Shown here: piece by piece, positions 1 to 6,050 of the stretch
How positions within the stretch are numbered: the stretch's first letter is position 1
How the letters are laid out: each line of letters opens with the position of its first letter
From: Oscillospiraceae bacterium
Lineage (GTDB): Bacteria > Bacillota > Clostridia > Oscillospirales > Ruminococcaceae
Direction of reading: 5' to 3'
DNA: 11,920 bases
Assembly: GCA_029098085.1 (NCBI GenBank)
Contig: JAQXNQ010000222.1
Location: forward strand, 1-11,920
Program-made: the position numbers and the translations under genes
The notes under the pieces: model-generated
The model's input: the letters and a program-made list of their open reading frames with translations, nothing else
What the model was told of the DNA's origin: nothing
Databases searched by the model: none

Positions 1-1
1 C

Positions 2-1225
2 CTGGCGTTGAAGCTGCTGGAAAATCCGAAAATCACCGAGCTGTACGCCGCTCCTGGAAACGGCGGCCTCAGTGCCATCGCCACACCGGTGAACATCAAG
101 GCCACCGATGTGGAGGGAATGGTCAAATTCGCCGTGGAGACCGGCATTGATTTTGCTGTTGTGGCCCCGGATGATCCGCTGGTGCTGGGCATGGTGGACG
201 CCTTTGAGGCGGTGCACATTCCCACCTTCGGCCCCAACAAGGCCGCTGCCATTCTGGAAGGCAGCAAGGTGTTCAGCAAAAACCTGATGAAAAAATACGG
301 CATCCCCACCGCCGCCTATGAGACCTTTGACGATGAGCAGGCTGCAGTCGCCTATCTGAAGGCGCAGAACACCTATCCCGCCGTCATCAAGGCCGACGGT
401 CTGGCGCTGGGCAAGGGTGTCATCATCGCGCAGAATGAGGCGGAGGCGCTGGACGCCGTTCACTCCATGATGAGCGATCACATCTTCGGCGCTTCGGGCA
501 GCCATGTGGTCATCGAGGAGTTCCTGGAGGGCCCCGAGGTGTCGGTGCTGTCCTTTACCGACGGCAAGACCGTCGTGCCCATGATCTCCTCCAAGGATCA
601 CAAGCGGGCGCTGGACAACGATCAGGGCCTGAACACCGGCGGCATGGGCACCATCGCCCCCAACCCCTACTATACCCCCGAAATCGCCGACGAGTGCATG
701 AAGACCATCTTCCTGCCCACCATCGAGGCCATGAAGAAGGAAGGCCGTCCCTTCAAGGGCTGCCTCTATTTCGGTCTGATGATCACCAAAAATGGCCCCA
801 GGGTCATCGAGTACAACTGCCGTTTCGGCGACCCCGAGACTCAGGTGGTGCTGCCGCTGCTGAAGACCGACCTGTTTGAGATCATGCAGGCGGTGTACGA
901 AGAACGGCTGTCTGACATCCAGGTGGAGTTTTCCGATCAGCACGCCGCCTGCGTCATCATGGCCTCCGGCGGCTATCCCAAGAAGTACCAGACCGGCTAT
1001 GAGATCAGCGGCCTGGACGAAAAGGGACAGGCGGAGGGCGTCACCGTTTATCACGCCGGCACCAAACTGGAAAACGGCAGATTCCTGACCTCCGGCGGAC
1101 GGGTGCTGGGCGTCACCGCTCTGGGCTCCTCCAGAGAAGAAGCGCTGGCCCGCAGCTATGAAGCGGTGAAGAAGATCTCCTTCCAGGATGTCCATTATCG
1201 TACCGACATCGGAAAGATCAAATAA
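2..1225 (+). CDS. purD: Phosphoribosylamine-glycine ligase (GAR synthetase), 5' partial
   Basis: The enzyme joins glycine to 5-phosphoribosylamine with ATP, an early step of cytosolic purine synthesis. About 407 residues are visible. The reading frame is open to the left edge, and roughly 14 N-terminal residues, including the family's glycine-rich opening, lie outside the window, so the TTG at position 8 is not the start. Recognisable blocks, in order, are AAPGNGG near the N-terminus, the FGPNKAAAILEGSK segment leading into the ATP-grasp domain, VIKADGLALGKGV (nucleotide-binding loop), EEFLEGPEVSVL, DNDQGLNTGGMGT and the metal/ATP-site block EYNCRFGDPETQ, then the C-terminal GARS domain. The stop is TAA at 1223-1225. 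Length and motif order are normal for PurD. Other pur genes probably lie upstream, outside the window. No T-rich intrinsic terminator follows directly. Identity is clear from the motifs. Confidence 0.96.
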   Translation: MALKLLENPKITELYAAPGNGGLSAIATPVNIKATDVEGMVKFAVETGIDFAVVAPDDPLVLGMVDAFEAVHIPTFGPNKAAAILEGSKVFSKNLMKKYGIPTAAYETFDDEQAAVAYLKAQNTYPAVIKADGLALGKGVIIAQNEAEALDAVHSMMSDHIFGASGSHVVIEEFLEGPEVSVLSFTDGKTVVPMISSKDHKRALDNDQGLNTGGMGTIAPNPYYTPEIADECMKTIFLPTIEAMKKEGRPFKGCLYFGLMITKNGPRVIEYNCRFGDPETQVVLPLLKTDLFEIMQAVYEERLSDIQVEFSDQHAACVIMASGGYPKKYQTGYEISGLDEKGQAEGVTVYHAGTKLENGRFLTSGGRVLGVTALGSSREEALARSYEAVKKISFQDVHYRTDIGKIK

Positions 1226-1239
1226 TTCTTTGATGAAGA

Positions 1240-1265
1240 GGACGGAGAGCAGAGGCTTTCCGTCC
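1240..1265. repeat. Left terminal hairpin of the intergenic element
   Basis: The arms GGACGGAGAGC (1240-1250) and GCTTTCCGTCC (1255-1265) form an 11-bp stem with one G-T wobble around the loop AGAG. It lies 14 bases after the purD stop, but on the plus strand it is followed by TTCAGCG rather than a T-run, so it is a poor terminator for purD. Its right arm begins the inverted repeat shared with 1611-1637. Confidence 0.6.
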
Positions 1266-1284
1266 TTCAGCGTGTCGATAAAAT

Positions 1285-1296
1285 CAGTGCGCACTG
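1285..1296. other. Perfect 12-base palindrome CAGTGCGCACTG
   Basis: The sequence CAGTGCGCACTG is its own reverse complement with no spacer. It sits just inside the left terminal repeat of the intergenic element. A spacer-free palindrome suits a dimeric protein-binding site better than an RNA hairpin. No function can be assigned from the sequence alone. Confidence 0.4.
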
Positions 1297-1332
1297 GCAA
1301 TTCGCACAAATAAAGGATCATCCATCGTTAGA

Positions 1333-1567
1333 CTGCCAAGGAATTTAAAGTTTTACTCGAGTTTCCTTCGCTTTCCGCAAGCGGAAAGCCAAAAAATCGC
1401 GAGTCCTCGACACGGCCTTCGGCCTTAGTCTGGCAGAGCCCGGTCGCGCTCCGCAGAGCGCGAAATCCTGCTCCTCCGCGCCCGGCGCGGACAATCAATA
1501 CTAAAAAGCGCGGCCCGCAGGCCGCAAGACTCCCTTTAGAGACCCCATGCCCGCTTCCAGCGGGCAT
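1333..1567 (-). ncRNA. Candidate structured RNA: six consecutive GC-rich hairpins
   Basis: Six stem-loops lie in 200 bases: 1370-1389 (stem GCTTTCCG), 1414-1424 (stem GGCC), 1444-1463 (stem TCGCGCTC), 1475-1491 (stem TCCGCGC), 1510-1525 (stem GCGGCC) and 1547-1567 (9-bp stem ATGCCCGCT). Possible enclosing pairings are CTGCCA 1333-1338 with TGGCAG 1431-1436 and ACTCG 1355-1359 with CGAGT 1400-1404. Strand choice rests on the loops. On the minus strand, two become C(UGCG)G, a UNCG tetraloop, and one becomes G(CUUG)C, both known as unusually stable RNA loops; on the plus strand they read CGCA and CAAG. No known RNA family was recognised, and no strong minus-strand promoter is visible, so transcription is inference. 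Confidence 0.35.
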
Positions 1568-1624
1568 ACACTTTTCTCACTCTTTGTGCAACTTTTTTCT
1601 ACAAACCACTTTTTCGACAGCCTG

Positions 1625-1654
1625 AAGGACGGAAAGCAGAGGCTTTCCGTCCTT
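1625..1654. terminator. Right terminal hairpin; possible bidirectional terminator
   Basis: The arms AAGGACGGAAAGC (1625-1637) and GCTTTCCGTCCTT (1642-1654) form a perfect 13-bp stem with loop AGAG. On the plus strand it runs into TTTT at 1653-1656. It would insulate the glycosyltransferase promoter from transcription coming from purD or from the element. It is also the right terminal repeat of the element, so its role as a terminator is inferred. Confidence 0.5.
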
Positions 1655-1717
1655 TTGCCCTTTCGCTGCAAATCCTTCGGGAAAAATTGTAAAAACACCT
1701 TTTAAGCAGGGACGGAT

Positions 1718-1728
1718 TATGGTAAAAT
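1718..1728 (+). promoter_or_regulatory. Extended -10 promoter of the glycosyltransferase gene
   Basis: TATGGTAAAAT matches the extended -10 pattern TRTGN followed by TAAAAT (5 of 6 to TATAAT). There is no good -35 box at the usual distance (TTTTAA at about 1700), as is usual when an extended -10 is present. The predicted start near 1735 gives a leader of about 58 bases, which contains a small GGGAC/GTCCC hairpin at 1752-1767. Confidence 0.5.
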
Positions 1729-1792
1729 ACCAGTAAAGGACTGTAATCCCCGGGACTTCTGTGTCCCACTGTGATAGAAGGAAGGAAAGACC

Positions 1793-3421
1793 ATGCCCAA
1801 ACAGCAAAATCTTCTGCTGGTGACAGAGCACTACCCCTGCGGCTTTCAGGAAGCTTTTCTGGAAGCGGAGATTGAGTATCTGACCCGGCTGTATAATGTT
1901 CATGTGATTACCACCGACACCGACCGGCTGATGACCCGGCCCCTGCCCCGGGGCGTCACCTTTTCCCGGCCGGCCGAGCACAGCGGCAGACTGAGGCGGG
2001 GACTGGCCCGAATTCAGTGTCTGCTCAGCCGGGGCTATGCGGAGGAACGGCGCTGGGCCAAAAAGGAAGGCCGCTGGAGCCGGGAATTTGCCCGTCACAC
2101 TCTGGACGCGCTGGTGGAAAGCCGGCTGATCTATAACTATGTGCGGGGGCTGGATATTTTTCAGGATGAGCGCCCGCTGACCATTTACAGCGCCAATATG
2201 AACAATGGCCTGTACGGCCTTTGCTGCCTGAAGGAGTTCAGTGAAAGCGGCATCCGGGTGGTGGCCCGCTGCCATCGGGCCAATATGATGGATCCGGTTA
2301 CCGGCAAGCGGCGGGATACGCTGAATCATATCATCCATGAGTCGGTGGATGCCCTGTACTTCACCAGTCCCGGACGGCGGGAGACCTACTACCGGGAATT
2401 CTGCCGGGGAGAATCCAAAGAGGTGCGCAAGCGGCTGCGGGTGGCGCCTCTGGGCGTTCCCGCCCCGCTGAAAAAGCGAACCGCCGCGATGGATGATTAT
2501 CTGCTGCGGATTGTCTCCTGTTCGCCCATTGAAAAGGACAAGCGTCTGGATCTGCTGATCGAGGGCATTGCCGGCATGGAAGCAGGCTGCGTCGAATGGG
2601 TGCATATCGGAGACGGCAGCGACCGGGAGCGCATTCTTCAGCTGGCACGGGAAAAGCTGGGAGAGAAGCCCGGCATCCGGTACCGCTTCCTGGGACGGAT
2701 GAATCAGCGGGAGCTGTATCGTTGGTATGCAGAGACGCCGGTGGATGTGTTCTTCAGCGTCAGCCGCTCGGAGAGTGTCCCCGCTGCCATGCTGGAAGCC
2801 ATGGCCAATCATATCTTTGTCTGCGCGACCGAGGTGGATGGCGTCACCGATGTGCTGGACAATAAGGCAGCCCTGCTGATGCCGGAGAATCCCACTGCCG
2901 AACAGCTTTCCCGGCTGCTGGAGGCGCTGTGCGGGCTGAACCGGGAGCTGTTCCGGGAGAAATCCGATCTTGCCTTCCGGCGCTGGGAGGAGAGCTTCAA
3001 TGCAGAAGTAAACTGCGTGAATTTCGTCCGGGAGCTGGCCAATATGGCCGGTCTTCCTCAGGAGGATTTCGAGCCGGAGCCTGAACCGGAGGAGAAGAGC
3101 CCGGAAGAACCGCCGGTCTTTTCGGCCTTTGCGTCTTCTCCGATCGCCCATAAGGCCCCCGGCGCCTTTGTGCCGCCGAGAGGGGAAGATCCGGCTTCCG
3201 TCAGCGAGCAGAAGCCGGCCGGTGAAAGCGCACCGGAAGAGCCGGACGCTCCGGAAAAACCGGACGATTCCGAAGCCTCCTCCTCTGCAGAGGAAGCTGC
3301 CGATGCAGAAGACACCTCTGCAGGGAAGACCGATGCATCGGATATTCTGGCTGCACTGGAACAGATTCCCGGCGGCGAACCTCTTTTCCCGGAGGAGCCT
3401 GCGGATCGGCCGCAGAAGTGA
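1793..3421 (+). CDS. GT4-type glycosyltransferase with long acidic C-terminal tail
   Basis: This 542-residue protein is a probable cytosolic retaining glycosyltransferase of GT-B fold that adds a sugar from a nucleotide donor to a surface polysaccharide or glycolipid. The N-terminal half begins with a beta strand and acceptor-side segment (LLLVTEHYPCGFQEAFLEAE). The C-terminal half has the GT4 pattern: strand VSCSPIEKDKRLDLLIEG, then HIGDGSDRE, FLGRMNQREL and SRSESVPAAMLEAM, whose E327 and E335 form the E-x7-E motif that contacts the donor in this family. From about residue 421 to the end is a Pro/Glu/Ser/Ala-rich, probably disordered acidic tail not needed by the fold. No signal peptide or membrane segment is visible. 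The ATG is preceded by two AAGG boxes (1778-1785, 7 bases away). The next gene, a polyprenyl-phosphate sugar transferase, supports a polysaccharide role. The exact sugar is unknown. Confidence 0.85.
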   Translation: MPKQQNLLLVTEHYPCGFQEAFLEAEIEYLTRLYNVHVITTDTDRLMTRPLPRGVTFSRPAEHSGRLRRGLARIQCLLSRGYAEERRWAKKEGRWSREFARHTLDALVESRLIYNYVRGLDIFQDERPLTIYSANMNNGLYGLCCLKEFSESGIRVVARCHRANMMDPVTGKRRDTLNHIIHESVDALYFTSPGRRETYYREFCRGESKEVRKRLRVAPLGVPAPLKKRTAAMDDYLLRIVSCSPIEKDKRLDLLIEGIAGMEAGCVEWVHIGDGSDRERILQLAREKLGEKPGIRYRFLGRMNQRELYRWYAETPVDVFFSVSRSESVPAAMLEAMANHIFVCATEVDGVTDVLDNKAALLMPENPTAEQLSRLLEALCGLNRELFREKSDLAFRRWEESFNAEVNCVNFVRELANMAGLPQEDFEPEPEPEEKSPEEPPVFSAFASSPIAHKAPGAFVPPRGEDPASVSEQKPAGESAPEEPDAPEKPDDSEASSSAEEAADAEDTSAGKTDASDILAALEQIPGGEPLFPEEPADRPQK

Positions 3422-3431
3422 CGATTTTTTT
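3399..3431 (+). terminator. Weak terminator candidate at the glycosyltransferase 3' end
   Basis: CTGCGG (3399-3404) can pair with CCGCAG (3410-3415) across the last codons of the glycosyltransferase gene, and seven T's follow at 3425-3431. A gap of nine bases between stem and T-run makes this a poor intrinsic terminator. Confidence 0.25.
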
Positions 3432-3484
3432 CGGGAGAAAAGAGGCAAAATGACATAATTTGTTTATAGTATTTTTTCTCTGCC

Positions 3485-3495
3485 TGTGGTATAAT
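3485..3495 (+). promoter_or_regulatory. Extended -10 promoter of the sugar-phosphate transferase gene
   Basis: TGTGGTATAAT is a perfect TATAAT preceded by a perfect TRTGN extension. The -35 region is AT-rich without a TTGACA match. The predicted start near 3502 leaves a leader of about 90 bases before the ATG at 3593. The site gives this gene its own promoter, apart from the glycosyltransferase upstream. Confidence 0.7.
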
Positions 3496-3592
3496 GTGAA
3501 GACTGATATCTTTGTTTTTCTTCAGCGGATAGCTGTTCACGAATTCGAAGCGGCTCCACAGGGTGCCGCAGAACAGGGAGGGTTTATCTTTC

Positions 3593-4996
3593 ATGGTGAA
3601 ACAGTTTGTGAAAAAAATGCAGCGAACCTGTCTGGTCGGCTTTAAGGCACTGATGGTAATTGTACTGTTTGCGATCTTTTTCGGCCTGTTTGGCCTGACG
3701 CAGCATGAGCTGTGGCGGGCTTCCCGTACGGCGGCCATCTCCATGTCGACTTTTCTGGTGGTGGGGGTTTGCTTCATCAAGATTTACGGCGGCTTTCCCA
3801 TTGGCCTGAAAAAGACCAAGGAGATCACCTACTCCGCCTTTATTGCGATTTTCATCACCGATCTGGTCACCTACTTCCAGTTTGCCATCATGCTGTTCAA
3901 TTACGATAAGAAGGCTCCTTATGTGCAGGATTTCTTTACGATGATCGGCGTTGTGCTGCTGCAGCTGATTGCCATCACACTGTTCGGCTATCTGGGCAAT
4001 TACCTGTATTTCAAGGTCAACCCGCCGGATCGGGTGGCTGTGGTGTACGGCAGCAACGAAGGCCTGGTGAGCTTTGTTTCCAAAATCAACAAGTACAAAA
4101 AGCAGTATGACATCCGCAGCATTGTCCATGTGCAGGATGAAAATCTCAGGCAGATCATCCGGGACAACGACCGGGTTTTCCTCTATTCCGTGGAAGGGGA
4201 GGACAAGACCCGCCTGATGGAATACTGTTATAAACACGACAAGGTGACCTACATCACCCCTGAGCTCAGCGACATCATCACCAAGCATTCCCGCCATGTC
4301 ATCGTGGATGATGTGACGGTGCTGGAGTCCCGGGTATCCGGTCTGACCTTTGAGCAGGAGCTGATCAAGCGGATCTGTGATATCGTGATTTCGGGCATCG
4401 GCCTGCTGATCGCCAGCCCCATCATGCTGCTGGAAGCACTGGCCATCAAGCTGGAGGATCATGGCCCCGTCTTCTTCCGGCAGCCCCGGGTCACCAAGGA
4501 TGGTAAGGTATTCAACGTGCTGAAGTTCCGCACGATGATCGTGGACGCCGACAAGAACAAAAAGCGTCTGGCTTCGGAGAATGACGACCGGATCACCAAG
4601 GTGGGTAGGATCCTGCGCAAGACCCGCGTCGATGAGCTGCCGCAGTTTATCAATATTCTCAAGGGAGACATGAGCATCGTCGGCCCCCGTCCCGAGCAGG
4701 AGGAGATCACCGAAAGATATGTGGAGGTGCTTCCCGAGTTTAAGTATCGTCTGAAGGTGAAGGCCGGTCTGACGGGCCTGGCACAGATTCAGGGCAAATA
4801 TAATACCACGCCCAAGGACAAGCTGATTCTGGATCTGATGTATATTGAGCAGTACAGCATCTGGATTGACCTGAAGCTGATGCTGCAGACGGTGAAGGTT
4901 CTGTTCAAATCGGACAGCACCGAAGGGGTACAGGGTGAGCTTCCCATTGAGCTGGCTGACCGCTCCGATTTGAAGGAAGAAGAGCAGGAAGGCTGA
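3593..4996 (+). CDS. Polyprenyl-phosphate sugar-1-phosphate transferase (WcaJ/EpsL-like)
   Basis: This 467-residue integral membrane enzyme of the bacterial sugar transferase family (PF02397) would move a sugar-1-phosphate from a nucleotide sugar to undecaprenyl phosphate, starting a capsule or exopolysaccharide repeat unit. About four N-terminal membrane segments (near residues 17-37, 47-66, 80-104 and 111-136) precede a soluble nucleotide-binding-like domain (about 145-250). The catalytic domain starts near KRICDIVISG (259), with a hydrophobic, probably re-entrant helix at 262-282, then FFRQPRV, FNVLKFRTM, LRKTRVDELPQ with the D347-E348 catalytic pair, and SIVGPRPE. The last 20 residues are charged. 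The ATG at 3593 follows AGGGAGG (3575-3581); an in-frame GTG at 3563 has no ribosome site and adds a non-hydrophobic leader, so it was not chosen. The family is clear; the sugar is not predictable. Confidence 0.92.
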   Translation: MVKQFVKKMQRTCLVGFKALMVIVLFAIFFGLFGLTQHELWRASRTAAISMSTFLVVGVCFIKIYGGFPIGLKKTKEITYSAFIAIFITDLVTYFQFAIMLFNYDKKAPYVQDFFTMIGVVLLQLIAITLFGYLGNYLYFKVNPPDRVAVVYGSNEGLVSFVSKINKYKKQYDIRSIVHVQDENLRQIIRDNDRVFLYSVEGEDKTRLMEYCYKHDKVTYITPELSDIITKHSRHVIVDDVTVLESRVSGLTFEQELIKRICDIVISGIGLLIASPIMLLEALAIKLEDHGPVFFRQPRVTKDGKVFNVLKFRTMIVDADKNKKRLASENDDRITKVGRILRKTRVDELPQFINILKGDMSIVGPRPEQEEITERYVEVLPEFKYRLKVKAGLTGLAQIQGKYNTTPKDKLILDLMYIEQYSIWIDLKLMLQTVKVLFKSDSTEGVQGELPIELADRSDLKEEEQEG

Positions 4997-5038
4997 GATT
5001 GTTTTGAAAGATGGAATACAAATGAGGGCGTGATCGAT

Positions 5039-5968
5039 GTGCTGAAGTATTACAAGACGGTGGATGGGAAGATTCTGCAGCTGGCAGAAGAAGAGAGCGG
5101 CTGCTGGATCCGGGTTATCCGTCCTACACCGCAGGAAACAGAGCACCTGGTGACAGATCTGGGACTGGATGCCGGCTTTGTTTCATCCTCTCTGGATGAG
5201 GAGGAGGCCTCCCGTATCGAACAGGAGGAGGATCAGGTTTTTGTTGTTGTGGACGTCCCTTACCGGAACGAGGCGGAGGACGGCACCGTCAGCTACACTA
5301 CCCTCCCTTTGGGTATCATCATCACGCCACAGTATTTTGTCACCATCAGCAGCGCCACTACCGACGTCATTGACGATGTGGCCAGGGGGCAGGTCAAGGG
5401 AGTCCGGACGCAGTACCGCACCCGTTTTCTGCTGATCATTCTGCTCCGGATCGCCCAGCGCTTTCTGGTGCACCTGAAGCAGATCGACCGGCTGTCCGGC
5501 AGCATGGAATCCCAGCTGGGAGCATCGGCTAAAAACGAAGCCCTGATCCAGATTCTGGGATTGGAGAAGTCTCTGGTGTACTTCTCATCCTCCCTGCGGG
5601 CCAATGAGACCACCCTGAAGAAGATTTCCCGGGGCAGGCTGGTCACCCTTTACGAAGAGGATGAAGACCTGCTGGAGGATGCTCTGATCGAATTCAACCA
5701 GGCCATCGAGATGACCGGCACCTATTCCCATATCCTCAATTCCACTATGGAAGCGTATGCCAACATCATCAACAACAATGTCAACGTGGTCATGAAGGTG
5801 CTGACCTCGGTGACTATCCTGATGACCATTCCCACCATGGTGTTCAGCTACTACGGCATGAACGTGGCGGGACTTCAGATACCGGTGTGGTGGTTTCCCT
5901 GCATCATTTCGGCCGTGTGTGCGGTGGCAGCGCTGATTGTGCTGATCAAGCTGAAAATGTTCAAGTAA
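5039..5968 (+). CDS. corA: CorA-family divalent metal ion transporter
   Basis: This 309-residue protein is a probable magnesium (or cobalt/nickel/zinc) channel that works as a pentamer in the cytoplasmic membrane. The N-terminal two thirds is the soluble funnel domain, with a long helix region (EESQ-like charged helices around residues 140-245), followed by two membrane helices near the C-terminus. The signature YGMN (G273-M274-N275) ends the first one. The loop after it reads VAGLQIPVW and lacks the acidic MPEL-type sequence of enterobacterial CorA. The protein ends in KLKMFK, a short basic tail after helix 2. GTG at 5039 is preferred because GAGGG (5024-5028) is 10 bases upstream; the in-frame GTG at 5030 would place it 1 base away. 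It follows the sugar transferase stop by 42 bases, so cotranscription is likely. No Mg-sensing leader fits in that gap. Confidence 0.9.
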   Translation: MLKYYKTVDGKILQLAEEESGCWIRVIRPTPQETEHLVTDLGLDAGFVSSSLDEEEASRIEQEEDQVFVVVDVPYRNEAEDGTVSYTTLPLGIIITPQYFVTISSATTDVIDDVARGQVKGVRTQYRTRFLLIILLRIAQRFLVHLKQIDRLSGSMESQLGASAKNEALIQILGLEKSLVYFSSSLRANETTLKKISRGRLVTLYEEDEDLLEDALIEFNQAIEMTGTYSHILNSTMEAYANIINNNVNVVMKVLTSVTILMTIPTMVFSYYGMNVAGLQIPVWWFPCIISAVCAVAALIVLIKLKMFK

Positions 5969-5975
5969 TTTGTGG

Positions 5976-6007
5976 AGAGGGGAGCGGGCGCTGCCCTCTT
6001 TTTATTT
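5976..6007 (+). terminator. Intrinsic terminator after corA
   Basis: AGAGGG (5976-5981) pairs with CCCTCT (5994-5999). After one G-G mismatch, AGC pairs with GCT around the loop GGGC. The stem is followed at once by TTTTATTT. It closes the sugar transferase-corA unit and separates it from the next operon. Confidence 0.85.
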
Positions 6008-6032
6008 ACATGCTGTTATATCAAAGTAAAAT
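6005..6032 (+). promoter_or_regulatory. Candidate promoter of the anSME-decarboxylase-darA-holB-ricT unit
   Basis: TTTACA (6005-6010) and TAAAAT (6027-6032) are separated by 16 bases, each 5 of 6 to consensus. The -35 box overlaps the T-tail of the corA terminator. The predicted start (about 6039) would fall inside the AGGAGG ribosome site (6037-6042), giving an unusually short leader, so the true start may differ. Confidence 0.4.
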
Positions 6033-6050
6033 ATACAGGAGGTTGGGACT

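Larger units (their letters stand above)
1240..1654. mobile_element. MITE-like structured intergenic element with hairpin terminal inverted repeats
   Basis: This fills most of the 567-base gene-free stretch between purD and the glycosyltransferase. Each end is a hairpin built on the same core, with stem arm GCTTTCCGTCC and loop AGAG (1240-1265 and 1625-1654). The likeness continues inward in inverted orientation: the left end runs on as TTCAGCGTGTCGATAAAA and the right end, read on the minus strand, as TTCAGGCTGTCGAAAA. Between them lie six GC-rich hairpins (1370-1567) and a 12-base palindrome (1285-1296). No convincing protein is encoded in any frame, and I see no target-site duplication. 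What is seen is the inverted repeats and hairpins. That it is a non-autonomous mobile repeat is inference; it could instead be a structured RNA gene or two independent terminators flanking a third element. Confidence 0.45.

Noticed and set aside
1370..1567. CRISPR-like array reading of the repeated hairpins
   Set aside because: The hairpins differ in sequence and spacing. There are no identical direct repeats with unique spacers and no cas genes.
1328..1698. Small minus-strand open frames within the purD-glycosyltransferase gap
   Set aside because: They cover the hairpin array, their residues simply translate the palindromes, and I saw no ribosome site. The structure is better explained at the nucleic acid level.
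1577..3448. Long minus-strand open frame of 623 codons across the glycosyltransferase gene
   Set aside because: It mirrors the codon pattern of a clear plus-strand enzyme, has no recognisable domain and is rich in His/Gln/Arg as expected for an antisense shadow. Similar shadows lie opposite the sugar transferase (3584-5146) and the decarboxylase (6988-8550).
3563..3592. Upstream GTG start for the sugar-phosphate transferase
   Set aside because: No ribosome site precedes it, while the ATG at 3593 has AGGGAGG upstream and begins just before the first membrane helix.
4997..5038. Magnesium riboswitch (M-box) before corA
   Set aside because: The gap is only 42 bases, far too short, and no terminator-type fold is present.
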